DNA of 64,000 nucleotides from Alkalicoccus luteus (GTDB lineage: Bacteria > Bacillota > Bacilli > Bacillales > Salisediminibacteriaceae): positions 1 through 64,000 of the forward strand of contig NZ_JAATHJ010000013.1 in NCBI RefSeq assembly GCF_012034335.1, read 5' to 3'. The stretch's first letter is position 1, and every line of letters begins with the position of its first letter. This document shows positions 42,576-51,303 of the stretch, piece by piece. The notes under the pieces were generated by a model. The model was not told where the DNA came from. It saw only the letters and a list, made by a program, of their open reading frames with translations, and did no database searches. The translations under genes and the position numbers were made by a program.

Positions 42576-43082
42576 ATGCCAGAACAATATGAAATGGTTG
42601 ACGGTAAGCACAAGATTTTACTTTTTAGAAAGTACGGAAATAATAGTGAAGCTGCTAAACTCGTTTTCCAGACAGAGCACACGTTTGAATATAACCGGGA
42701 CATTGACCGGATTGAAACGAAAGATGGGACGGTTATTAAAGTGGGAGAGCTTGAAACAAATGTTGACATTAACGCTGTCCAGGCTAAAGATGATCCGGTA
42801 GGTGATATGCTGCGTCAATCTGTTATTGAGGGGGAAAAGCTTGAGCTTTGGGAAGTGACAGTGGACCCAAAGAAAGAAGAAGACGGCAAATATCCAGCAA
42901 TCTACACACAAGGCTACCTAGAATCATGGAGTGATCCGGCTGGCATTGACGAGCCTGAGATCACCGGCACCTTCAATGTAGAGATGCAACCCCAGTTTGG
43001 TATGGCGACTCTAACTGAAGCACAACAGGAAGCCGTACAGTATGAGTTCAGAGATACCACAGCAGAAGAAGCAGGAGAATAA
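42576..43082 (+). CDS. Major tail tube protein, TP901-1 type
   Basis: A 168-residue tube protein, beta-rich: KHKILLFRKYGNN at the start, FEYNRDIDRIETKDGTVI in the middle and a C-terminal FNVEMQPQFG strand. RBS GGAGG. Followed directly by a strong hairpin that should give this abundant protein extra transcript. Confidence 0.85.
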   Translation: MPEQYEMVDGKHKILLFRKYGNNSEAAKLVFQTEHTFEYNRDIDRIETKDGTVIKVGELETNVDINAVQAKDDPVGDMLRQSVIEGEKLELWEVTVDPKKEEDGKYPAIYTQGYLESWSDPAGIDEPEITGTFNVEMQPQFGMATLTEAQQEAVQYEFRDTTAEEAGE

Positions 43083-43088
43083 TCAATT

Positions 43089-43113
43089 AAAGGAGAGGGG
43101 TTCCCTCTCCTTT
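43089..43113 (+). terminator. Strong intra-operon hairpin after the tail tube gene
   Basis: A perfect 11-bp stem AAAGGAGAGGG/CCCTCTCCTTT with a 3-base loop. It may stop part of the transcripts or protect the upstream mRNA end, setting a higher level for capsid and tube than for tape measure. Confidence 0.7.
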
Positions 43114-43160
43114 AACTATTTAGTTCAATAATAAATCACATTGAAAAAGGATGAGTATAC

Positions 43161-43556
43161 ATGAAAGAGATCACAATTAACGGGAAAACTTATGAGCTCA
43201 ATTATGGAATGGAGTTTCTTAAGCGCATGGATCAGCGACATAAAGTAGAAAACAACGGACTGTCATTTGGTGTAGGGACCACCATTGCTGGAGTACAACT
43301 GCAGCAAAACAATCCTACTATTCTTCAAGACATTGTAGAATGTGGTCTTCATAACGTAAAAAAGGATAAACCAGCCTCGGATCAGATTGAAGAAACCATT
43401 GTGCAGATGTTTGAAGAGGCTGAGGACCCGGAGAAGATTTTCACTGATTTTTTGGAAACCTTCAAGAAGCAGCCGCTGTTGAAGGCTCAAATGAAGCGTC
43501 AGGAAGAAAACGCAAAGAAAGCACAGCAGCAACAATTGAAAGAGATGAACGCTTAA
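43161..43556 (+). CDS. Tail assembly chaperone, gpG-like
   Basis: A 131-residue zero-frame product: KEITINGKTYELNYGMEFLKR at the start, Gln/Lys-rich end. Contains the slippery site T-TTT-TTG at 43448-43454, in frame, where part of the ribosomes should shift to make the longer chaperone. Confidence 0.85.
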   Translation: MKEITINGKTYELNYGMEFLKRMDQRHKVENNGLSFGVGTTIAGVQLQQNNPTILQDIVECGLHNVKKDKPASDQIEETIVQMFEEAEDPEKIFTDFLETFKKQPLLKAQMKRQEENAKKAQQQQLKEMNA

Positions 43557-43894
43557 CTTACGAGCAAATCTACGTTTCTTGCCTTCGCTACTATCCAAAC
43601 ATGACAGATAGCGAATTTGATTGCATGACATTAGGGCGGTACAAGGGACGAATGAAGGCGATGCAATTCCGAATGGCAGACGAAGAACGGTTGTTACATT
43701 TGCAATCGTGGACGAATCAAACGGTCCAGGCAACAGTCGGAAAAGGAAAGAAACAGAAGCCTAAGTTTAAGAGCTTTAAAGAATTCTATGATCACGAAAA
43801 ACGGCTTAGAGAGATCGATGATTCCAAAGACAATACGCAAAAGAAACGAAAGCAACGCTTAGCTGAGATAGCTAGACGTTTGAATAGTGAATAA
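43161..43894 (+). CDS. Tail assembly chaperone fusion, gpGT-like, by -1 frameshift
   Basis: At T-TTT-TTG (43448-43454) a -1 shift leaves the zero frame at Leu98 and enters a frame open without a stop to 43894. The product would be about 244 residues: 98 from gpG plus 146 new ones (entering GNLQEAAAVEGSNEASGRKR, later LTYEQIYVSCLRYYP and MADEERLLHLQSW). This is the lambda gpG/gpGT design, placed just upstream of the tape measure gene as in other siphophages. The ATG-led frame at 43601 has no ribosome site and is best read as the T part. Confidence 0.85.
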
Positions 43895-43924
43895 TAAACG
43901 TCCTCGGACAGAGAGGAGGAAGAA

Positions 43925-46900
43925 ATGGCACAGTCTTATTCTATTGAAGCTGTCTTGAGTGCTAATAGTTCCGGTATGATCGGTGCTTTCAATGATGCTG
44001 CTAATGCTGCGGCCCAACTTCAACAGTCACTAGGAAACTTCAATTCAGAGGGCTTCAATCAAGCTGCTCGAGATATGGAGGCAGCTGGACGGAATCTTCA
44101 GCAAATAGGTAGAGAAGGTATGGCGGTCGGCAGAGGCTTTACTAAATACGTGACGCTGCCTTTAGTTGGGTTAGGCGCTGCAGCTATTAAAACGGGTGGA
44201 GATTTCGAAGCAGCAATGAGTAGGGTCGGAGCATTGTCGGGTGCTTCAGCAAACGAAATGGAAATGCTTGAAGCGAGAGCACGTGACATGGGCTCCACTA
44301 CTCAATTTAGTTCATCTGAAGCGGCATCTGGTTTAGAGTTTATGGCTCTAGCTGGTTGGGATGCTAATCAAAGTGCCACGGCGCTAGAAGATGTGCTTAA
44401 CTTAGCGGCGGCCGGTCAGATTGATTTAGGTACGGCATCTGATATTGCAACGGATACCATGTCAGCATTCTCAATGACAGCAGAAGAAGCGGGACGTACA
44501 GCTGATGTCATGGCTTATGCTCAGGGGAATGCAAACCTCTCTGTTGAACAGTTAGGCGAAGCGATGAAAAAAGCAGCACCAGCTGCAGCAGCAGTCGGAA
44601 TGGACCTCGAGGAAACGACAGCAGTTCTTGGTCTATTTGCCGACCAGGGTGTAAAAGGTTCAATGGCTGGTACAACGCTACAAGCCATGCTACGAGATTT
44701 GATCGCAGCTGCTGAAGGTGGCACGATTGCTATTGGGGACACATCCGTTGCCTTGTATGATGCTGAAGGAAATATGCGTAGTTTCGGTGACATCATGACG
44801 GATATCGAAGCTGCCACTCAAGGAATGACCACTGAGCAACGAAATAACGCAATGGCCTCTATTTTTCAGGCTCAATCGTTGCGAGGCATGAATATGGTCC
44901 TTAATGCAGGTGCTGACGAACTAACTGATTTTGAAGATGAACTACGTAACTCTGCAGGCGCCGCTGAAACAATGGCTGCTGTTATGAATGACAATCTTTG
45001 GGGTGCCTTGCGCATATTAGGATCAGCACTCAGTGAACTTGGAATTCAAATATTTCAAATCTTAGAACCGGCATTACGTGCAGGAGTTGCACTGATGACC
45101 GGTTTTGTTGTTGTCCTTCAAGACGTTCCGACTCCAATAAAAGTAATAGTATTAGCGCTAGCTTCACTAGCTGCAGCGATCGGTCCAGTTATGGTAGCTA
45201 TTTTCGGTTTAGTGGCAGCTTATGGTACTTGGCTTGTTTTTTCTGCTCGTATTATTGCACAGGGTGGGTTGATGGCTACAGTTTTAATTAGGTTGAATAC
45301 TGTCATAGCAACCACTATAGCCATTGTTAAAGGTGCAGGGGCAGCGCTATTAGCCTTTGCTACTGGTCCAGTAGGGATAACCATAGCAGTAATAGCAGCC
45401 TTGGCTGGATTATTCTACTTGGTCTATCAACGCAGCGAAATGGTACAAAATGCGGTGGCTACCGTTGGTGCAGCTTTTGCAACTTTTGGTGGCTATGTGC
45501 GTTCCTTTGCTCAGATGATTCATCATGCAATTGAGCAGGGAGATAATTGGGTAGATCAGGTGTATCATTTCCCGGAACCATTACAAGGTTTGATGCTGGC
45601 AATTTATCAAACGGTTTCAGCGGTACGTAACTTTGTAGTTTGGTTGCTTGACATAGAGGCACGACTGAAAGACGTCAGCAATATGTTAGGGACGACAAAA
45701 GAGGCTTTTGATGAGATCGTCACACCAGCAGTGCAGGCATTTTTTGCACGTATGGTGGATTTAGCTACAGATATATGGAGCTGGTTTATTGAGGTAACAG
45801 CCACAGCGAGAGAGTTAGCAGGGTCGTTTTTAGCTATGGCGATTCCAACTGTCCTTGATTTTTTTCAACAGCTCGGTGAATTTGCTCTGTATGTGTGGGA
45901 AAACTTTGACTTTCTTATGGTAACCGGCGCAGCCCTTGCAGCTATGCTACTCGGTGTACCTGCTCCGATTGTAGGGATTGTGGCAGCTTTAACACACTTG
46001 GTTATGCAGACCGATATCGTCAATGACATCATTAAAGTGTTTAAAGGCGAAATGGAGTTTTCGGAAGCCATTGATAATATGGTGGAAATGGCGCTCGCCT
46101 GGATCGAAAACTTAACGGAAATGGCGATTGCCGGCATCGAAAAAGGTGCGGAAATGGTTGTTGGTTTGATCGAAGGGGTCGCAGAAAAATTGCCGGAATG
46201 GATCGAAACGGCGAGTGACATTGTTATTTCGTTTATCGAGACGATCGCAGAAAATTTACCCGGCATCATCGAATCAGGTACCCAGGCGATGACCTCTCTG
46301 ATCGACGGGATTGTGGAAGCCTTACCGCAGCTGACGGAAATTGCAGTAACGGTGATCACAACGTACATTGAAATGTTGGCGCAAAATTTACCAGTCGTTT
46401 TAGAAGCGGGTATCTCGATTTTAACCACATTGATCGAAGGAATCGCAGAAGCGATGCCGCAAATTATTGAAGCAGCGGTAGGTGTGATCGAATTACTCGT
46501 ACAGACGATTGCGACGTTAATTCCTCTTATCCTTGAAACAGGGATTACTTTACTTGTAGCTATTGTAGATGGAATCATCCAAAATTTACCAATGATTATT
46601 GAGGCGGGAATTGAAGCAGTCGATGCATTGTTAAATGCGATCCTCACGGCTCTCCCCCTCATCATTGACGCTGGGATACAGCTTTTACTAGCTGTTGTGC
46701 AAGGATTGACAGAAATGCTGCCTGCTTTGCTAGAAGCTGCGATCATGATCGTTATGGCTCTGGTCGACGCATTGATTGATTCATTGCCCATTATTATTGA
46801 ATCTGGAATTTCCATTTTACTAGCATTAATTGAAGGGATTATCCAAATTGTTCCAGAACTAATTATGGCAGCCTTATTGATTGTTGAAACGCTCGTTACC

Positions 46901-48529
46901 GCTTTAATTGAGCTGATTCCAGCGTTGATTGAAGCAGGAATAGAATTACTCATAGCCCTCGGTGATGCTTTGATCGAAAGTGCTCCGATGATGTTAGAGG
47001 CAGCTGTATCCATAATGGATGCACTCGCTCAAGGAATCCTCGATTTACTGCCTGTACTTTTAGAAGCAGGTATAGATATTGTTGTTGCAATTTTAGAAGG
47101 AATTTACAGCATGATGGTAGCTATAGGTGAAATAGCTATAGAAATTATTTCAGCTTTAGGTCGAGGCATAGCTAGTGTAGCTGATGATCTATTTGGGTGG
47201 GGGAAAGATATGGTCACGGAATTTATTTCTGGGATCGGCGAAATGGCTACGGATATTGTCGAAGTCGGAAAAGGGATTGTGTCCGGACTTATCTCTGGAA
47301 TTGGTGGCGCAGCTAGTGATTTATGGAGTGCTGGCTTAGATTTAGGTAGTGACATTATTTCCAGCGTTGGTTCTGCGATTGGTTACAACTCCCCAGCTCG
47401 TGAAATGATGCCGATTGGAGAAGGTACGGTAGAGGGCATGATCGTAGGTATGCAGCATATGCACGGCGCGATCACAAATGCCATGCAGAGTATTGCTGAT
47501 GTCGTGACAAGCGGAGCTCAGGTAGTTATAACCTCCTTTACTTCCACATTCGAGGGAGCCGTTACTGCGGTCACTTCTTCGATGTCTACCGTGCAAAATG
47601 AGATCAGTAATGCCATGTCTGCCATCGGTTCTGTCATTTCTTCTGGCTTTCAATTAGTAACTTCTATCATTTCAAATGCCGGATTAACCATTGTCAATGT
47701 GATCCAAACCAGCTTTACGCAAGCCGTTTCGTTTGTTACTTCTTCCACATCGAATATTTTACAGGTCGTCACCTCTACTTTTTCTAATGTGACAAGCACA
47801 ATTTCCAGCGCTACTACACAGGCAGTTAGCGTTCTTTCGAGTGGGTTGCAGACGGCAGTTTCCACCGTGATGTCTTCCGGCAGTAATATTGTCCAGTCGA
47901 TTTCCAGCACGTTTACCCAATTTACCTCCACCGTCCAATCAGGGATGCGTAATGCAGTATCCATTGTCCGTAATATGATGGGCAACATGGTCAGTGCCGT
48001 CACCAGTTTTACCAGCAATATGGTGAGCGCTGGGGCATCCGTGGTTAATGGATTGGCACGAGGGATTTCTAACCGGGCAAGTTCCGCCGTCAGTGCAGCC
48101 CGAAACATGGCAAGCAGTGTAGCGAGTGCCGCACAGAGTGCATTACGGATTAACTCTCCAAGTAAACTCTTCGAGGACTTCGGGGAGTGGGTGTCGGAAG
48201 GTATGGGACTCGGAATACTAGATAAGGTTGCTTACGCAGTAAATGCGGCGAAATCCCTGGCTGATGGGGTCACGAATGCATTTGATCCTCAGTTAGCAGT
48301 GCCTGATGTGGATGTGGCAGGGCAGATACGTGATATCAATGATATGGCTCAAAAACAAATGCAGCATTCTGTAGGAGTAAAAGACAGCGGTTCTGCTTCC
48401 ACACAAACGAACCAGACGAATAACACGGAGCAACACTTTCATTTCCACCAGCCGGATATTTCTCCTAGTGAAGCGGCTCGTAGGTTTAAACAAACACAAA
48501 GGCAACTTGCCATGGAGGCTGGATTTTAA
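43925..48529 (+). CDS. Tail tape measure protein
   Basis: A 1534-residue TMP, first half with the phage TMP core (FTKYVTLPLVGLGAAAIKTG; ASDIATDTMSAFSMTAEEAG; FADQGVKGSMAGTTLQAMLRDL). Several hydrophobic segments near residues 400-500. Residues about 735-1062 (46130-47110) are at least fourteen 22-residue repeats of the form A-G-I-x-x-L-x-x-L-I-E-G-I-x-x-x-L-P-x-I-I-E. A Ser/Thr-rich stretch (about 1190-1360) follows, and the NSP motif occurs twice (YNSPAREMMPIGEG; INSPSKLFEDFGEW). It sets tail length, about 0.15 nm per residue. Confidence 0.93.
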   Translation: MAQSYSIEAVLSANSSGMIGAFNDAANAAAQLQQSLGNFNSEGFNQAARDMEAAGRNLQQIGREGMAVGRGFTKYVTLPLVGLGAAAIKTGGDFEAAMSRVGALSGASANEMEMLEARARDMGSTTQFSSSEAASGLEFMALAGWDANQSATALEDVLNLAAAGQIDLGTASDIATDTMSAFSMTAEEAGRTADVMAYAQGNANLSVEQLGEAMKKAAPAAAAVGMDLEETTAVLGLFADQGVKGSMAGTTLQAMLRDLIAAAEGGTIAIGDTSVALYDAEGNMRSFGDIMTDIEAATQGMTTEQRNNAMASIFQAQSLRGMNMVLNAGADELTDFEDELRNSAGAAETMAAVMNDNLWGALRILGSALSELGIQIFQILEPALRAGVALMTGFVVVLQDVPTPIKVIVLALASLAAAIGPVMVAIFGLVAAYGTWLVFSARIIAQGGLMATVLIRLNTVIATTIAIVKGAGAALLAFATGPVGITIAVIAALAGLFYLVYQRSEMVQNAVATVGAAFATFGGYVRSFAQMIHHAIEQGDNWVDQVYHFPEPLQGLMLAIYQTVSAVRNFVVWLLDIEARLKDVSNMLGTTKEAFDEIVTPAVQAFFARMVDLATDIWSWFIEVTATARELAGSFLAMAIPTVLDFFQQLGEFALYVWENFDFLMVTGAALAAMLLGVPAPIVGIVAALTHLVMQTDIVNDIIKVFKGEMEFSEAIDNMVEMALAWIENLTEMAIAGIEKGAEMVVGLIEGVAEKLPEWIETASDIVISFIETIAENLPGIIESGTQAMTSLIDGIVEALPQLTEIAVTVITTYIEMLAQNLPVVLEAGISILTTLIEGIAEAMPQIIEAAVGVIELLVQTIATLIPLILETGITLLVAIVDGIIQNLPMIIEAGIEAVDALLNAILTALPLIIDAGIQLLLAVVQGLTEMLPALLEAAIMIVMALVDALIDSLPIIIESGISILLALIEGIIQIVPELIMAALLIVETLVTALIELIPALIEAGIELLIALGDALIESAPMMLEAAVSIMDALAQGILDLLPVLLEAGIDIVVAILEGIYSMMVAIGEIAIEIISALGRGIASVADDLFGWGKDMVTEFISGIGEMATDIVEVGKGIVSGLISGIGGAASDLWSAGLDLGSDIISSVGSAIGYNSPAREMMPIGEGTVEGMIVGMQHMHGAITNAMQSIADVVTSGAQVVITSFTSTFEGAVTAVTSSMSTVQNEISNAMSAIGSVISSGFQLVTSIISNAGLTIVNVIQTSFTQAVSFVTSSTSNILQVVTSTFSNVTSTISSATTQAVSVLSSGLQTAVSTVMSSGSNIVQSISSTFTQFTSTVQSGMRNAVSIVRNMMGNMVSAVTSFTSNMVSAGASVVNGLARGISNRASSAVSAARNMASSVASAAQSALRINSPSKLFEDFGEWVSEGMGLGILDKVAYAVNAAKSLADGVTNAFDPQLAVPDVDVAGQIRDINDMAQKQMQHSVGVKDSGSASTQTNQTNNTEQHFHFHQPDISPSEAARRFKQTQRQLAMEAGF

Positions 48530-49377
48530 TGCAATATAACCTGGAGTATACAAACGAACTAAATCAATCAATTACGTTCGGAGGGGATAATTTTAAGGTT
48601 ATCTTTTTCGAGGGTTTCGGCAATTTAGATGCAGATGTACAAACACAGAGATCCCCCTACCAAGATGGGGGATCACGAAAAGGGGTGGTCTTAGAACAAA
48701 GACCGTTGTATATTGAATTTTTATTGCAGGGGGAGTCTTGGGAAGACTTATCTTCTCAAAGACAGCTGGTATCCAGAGTATTTAACCCTAAAATACCCGG
48801 CAAATACACTCTTTCTTACGGAGAAAAAACGTTTGAAATCGAAGGATCCCCGGAGAGTGTACCGTATTTTGGACAAGAGGCAACAAACCACCTGCAAGAA
48901 GTTTCCGTTAGCGTGATCGCCCCCGACCCCTACTGGCGCGACCCGATCGAAGTCAGCCGGGCACTAAGAGCCTTTGAAGGGACGTTTCAGTTTCCGCTGC
49001 GCTTTCCGCTTCGTTTCGGACAGAGAGGGGATTCAGAAACGTTTGACAATACGGGCGACGTTGCCGCTCCGGTCAAAATCGATATTCAAGGTCCTGTCGA
49101 AGTGCCGCAGCTGTTTAATCAGACCACCGGCGAGTTTATCCGCGTCAATATTAACTTACGTGGCGGGGATATTCTGCACATTGATACGGATGAAAACCAT
49201 AAGCGTGTCGAGATTTACCGGAGAGGTAATGTGATCCGCGCATTTGGCTTTTTGGATCGACGCTCTGATCTTTGGAAGCTGGCTCCTGGTGAAAATGTGA
49301 TCCGCTATAGTGCAGACAGAGGACAGCGAGAAAGTATTGTTACGATAAGCTATCAAAATAGATATGTTGGGGTTTAA
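48529..49377 (+). CDS. Distal tail protein (Dit)
   Basis: A 282-residue Dit: N-terminal hub-ring domain (FKVIFFEGFGNLDADVQTQR; PYQDGGSRKG) and a C-terminal galectin-like domain. Middle has FQFPLRFPLRFG. ATG overlaps the tape measure stop. The ring joins tail tube to the spike. Confidence 0.9.
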   Translation: MQYNLEYTNELNQSITFGGDNFKVIFFEGFGNLDADVQTQRSPYQDGGSRKGVVLEQRPLYIEFLLQGESWEDLSSQRQLVSRVFNPKIPGKYTLSYGEKTFEIEGSPESVPYFGQEATNHLQEVSVSVIAPDPYWRDPIEVSRALRAFEGTFQFPLRFPLRFGQRGDSETFDNTGDVAAPVKIDIQGPVEVPQLFNQTTGEFIRVNINLRGGDILHIDTDENHKRVEIYRRGNVIRAFGFLDRRSDLWKLAPGENVIRYSADRGQRESIVTISYQNRYVGV

Positions 49378-49425
49378 GGAAGGATTTGGATTGCTTTCTG
49401 TCGAAAAGTAGGGCAGGAGGCGGTT

Positions 49426-49914
49426 ATGAATTTAAGTAGGTTGAGCACAAATCATCTAGCGATAAAGATCTCATATAAACGATTAGAGGAAGCAGTAGAG
49501 AATAGAGACGAAGAAGCTGTGTTCATCTCCTTATCGGAACTGCTTTTATGGATTATTACTACCGAAGAATGGCATAAGAAATATAACCGATCTGTGTATT
49601 TTAAGGAACGGAAAGAAAAAGGGTGCATCTCCCTTATGAAAGGGATAAGGCACGCTTATAATGCAGCAAAACACGATATGGAGCTCTTAAAATTTACGAC
49701 CACTCAGGGTGGGTTCAGTTTCCCAATGGAATTCCCTATGGAATTTGGAAGAGTTAAAGTGATCTGGGAAAAGTCTGATGTATACAACAAATTTAGCTAT
49801 GAAGAGCAATTAAAAGGTTATCAAAAATGCTTAGAAGGAAAAGAAATTATGGCTACACTAACGGAAATAATAGAATTTTTGAATAAACAGCGAATCTATC
49901 GAGAGGGGCGGTGA
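49426..49914 (+). CDS. Helical protein inserted between Dit and tail spike, cargo candidate
   Basis: A 162-residue AT-rich gene behind AGGAGG. Mostly helical, with EEWHKKYNR and GIRHAYNAAKHDMELLKF, a pattern reminiscent of HEPN-like helical bundles, although the spacing between Arg and His is longer than the usual R-x4-6-H. It also carries FSFPMEFPMEFG, the same motif style as Dit (FQFPLRFPLRFG). It could be a baseplate accessory or an inserted defence or host-takeover gene. Confidence 0.6.
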   Translation: MNLSRLSTNHLAIKISYKRLEEAVENRDEEAVFISLSELLLWIITTEEWHKKYNRSVYFKERKEKGCISLMKGIRHAYNAAKHDMELLKFTTTQGGFSFPMEFPMEFGRVKVIWEKSDVYNKFSYEEQLKGYQKCLEGKEIMATLTEIIEFLNKQRIYREGR

Positions 49915-49916
49915 CG

Positions 49917-50099
49917 ATGGAAAAGCAATTGATAGACCTCCATCGAGAACTCAAAGACATTGAAGATAGATACAATATCGTTTTCGTTTCCGACAACTAT
50001 CATAAACCGATGGTTATTATAGATAGAACCTCAGGAAAGTCATATTACTATGAGACAGAAGCTTTTGAAATCGACATAGCTTCTAATCAAGAAGAATAG
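49917..50099 (+). CDS. Small acidic protein paired with the gene at 49426
   Basis: Sixty residues (MEKQLIDLHRELKDIEDRYN onward) with a short beta hairpin (PMVIIDRTSGKSYYYET). ATG 49917 lies two bases after the previous stop, with GAGGGGCGG upstream. The tight pairing followed by an own terminator suggests a two-gene unit. Confidence 0.55.
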   Translation: MEKQLIDLHRELKDIEDRYNIVFVSDNYHKPMVIIDRTSGKSYYYETEAFEIDIASNQEE

Positions 50100-50109
50100 C
50101 TTCAAACTA

Positions 50110-50132
50110 AGCACCCATAGCGGTGCTTTTTC
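50110..50132 (+). terminator. Terminator after the inserted gene pair
   Basis: AGCACC/GGTGCT around CATAGC, then TTTTTCTT. Confidence 0.72.
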
Positions 50133-50151
50133 TTATGAAAGGAGTGACACC

Positions 50152-51303
50152 ATGACAGAAAAATACCGCTTTTTTGATCCAACCGAGGATGATCCGAGAG
50201 ACTACTCGGCAGACGACTTTGCCAGGCGTTATAAGCTCATCCTTTCCAACGGCTTCTTTTATGGTTTAGGCATCTCCACAAACAACAGCATGACCGTCAC
50301 GGTGGAAGAAGGAGCTGCCTTTTTGGAGGGATACGACTACGAAAATACGAGCGAGCTAGACCTTACGCATGACAGCGCCGACAGCTCCCAGGATCGGATC
50401 GATCGGATTGTGATCCGTTTAGATCGGCGCATAGAATACCGAGATATACGGGCATTTGTCAAGAAAGGATCTCCAGCCTCCACACCAAGCCCGCCAAGCC
50501 TGACCCGGGATGACTACATTTGGGAAATCTCTGTGGCGCAGGTACGCATCCTTGCCGGGAAATCCTTCATTGAATCGTCCGAAATAACAGATGAACGTGG
50601 GAATTATGAAGTCTGTGGACGCGTCGGGTTAGCAAGAGAAGTCAATGATCAGATCACGTCTGTGGATGTGACAGAAGTTGACTCCTACCCGTCTGAATAC
50701 GGCGAAGGGGTCATGTCTTTCCGCATGTCCGGTAATGAGACGCCGGGACTTTTCCAGGAATGGCTGAACTCTATTGGCATTTCTCCGTCTGACTACGGCA
50801 GGAACATGAGCCAACTGCGGGCACACGTCTTTACGCAGTCCAACCGCAATGATACGGGTGTCCAGACGATCACGATTTATGATTGGGCACGCGCACAGGA
50901 CTATCAGATTTATGGCAAGTTTAGCCGGGCTGCTAACGCTTTGGATAACCCGCTTTGGGGCACCTGGCACGAGGAAGTCTTGGTATATGATCGAGGCTCC
51001 GATGAGCAAGGAAGCTGGGTACGTTACACAGACGGCACCATGGAATGTTGGTTTGAAGATTTGGAAGTGACTCAAGTCCGTGTATCAGCCACAGGGGGCA
51101 CACTGTGGGAGTATAAGACGTTTAACTTTCCACAGCCGTTTGATAGTATCCCCGTGGTGACGCCGCTCACGCGCCGCGAAGCGAGTGTACAATGGGCAGG
51201 TTTGCGGGCATCCACCACCAGTTCCTGTGAGATTTATATTTTCTCCACTTCAGAGGACGGGTCAGGGTATCTCGGATACCATGCTAAGGGGAGATGGCGC
51301 TAA
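50152..51303 (+). CDS. Baseplate/receptor-binding structural protein
   Basis: A 383-residue tail protein. N-terminal module (YRFFDPTEDDPRDYSADDFA; VEEGAAFLEGYDYENTSELD; RIDRIVIRLDRR) is typical of baseplate upper proteins that dock fibres. C-terminal beta domain ends with PFDSIPVVTPLTRREASV, a tail-fibre tip-like pattern. It probably helps bind the cell surface. Its stop overlaps the spike start. Confidence 0.75.
   Translation: MTEKYRFFDPTEDDPRDYSADDFARRYKLILSNGFFYGLGISTNNSMTVTVEEGAAFLEGYDYENTSELDLTHDSADSSQDRIDRIVIRLDRRIEYRDIRAFVKKGSPASTPSPPSLTRDDYIWEISVAQVRILAGKSFIESSEITDERGNYEVCGRVGLAREVNDQITSVDVTEVDSYPSEYGEGVMSFRMSGNETPGLFQEWLNSIGISPSDYGRNMSQLRAHVFTQSNRNDTGVQTITIYDWARAQDYQIYGKFSRAANALDNPLWGTWHEEVLVYDRGSDEQGSWVRYTDGTMECWFEDLEVTQVRVSATGGTLWEYKTFNFPQPFDSIPVVTPLTRREASVQWAGLRASTTSSCEIYIFSTSEDGSGYLGYHAKGRWR

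Noticed and set aside
45865-47013. 382-codon open frame on the reverse strand
   Set aside because: It is a shadow of the tape measure repeats: periodic codons keep the opposite frame open. No start signals.
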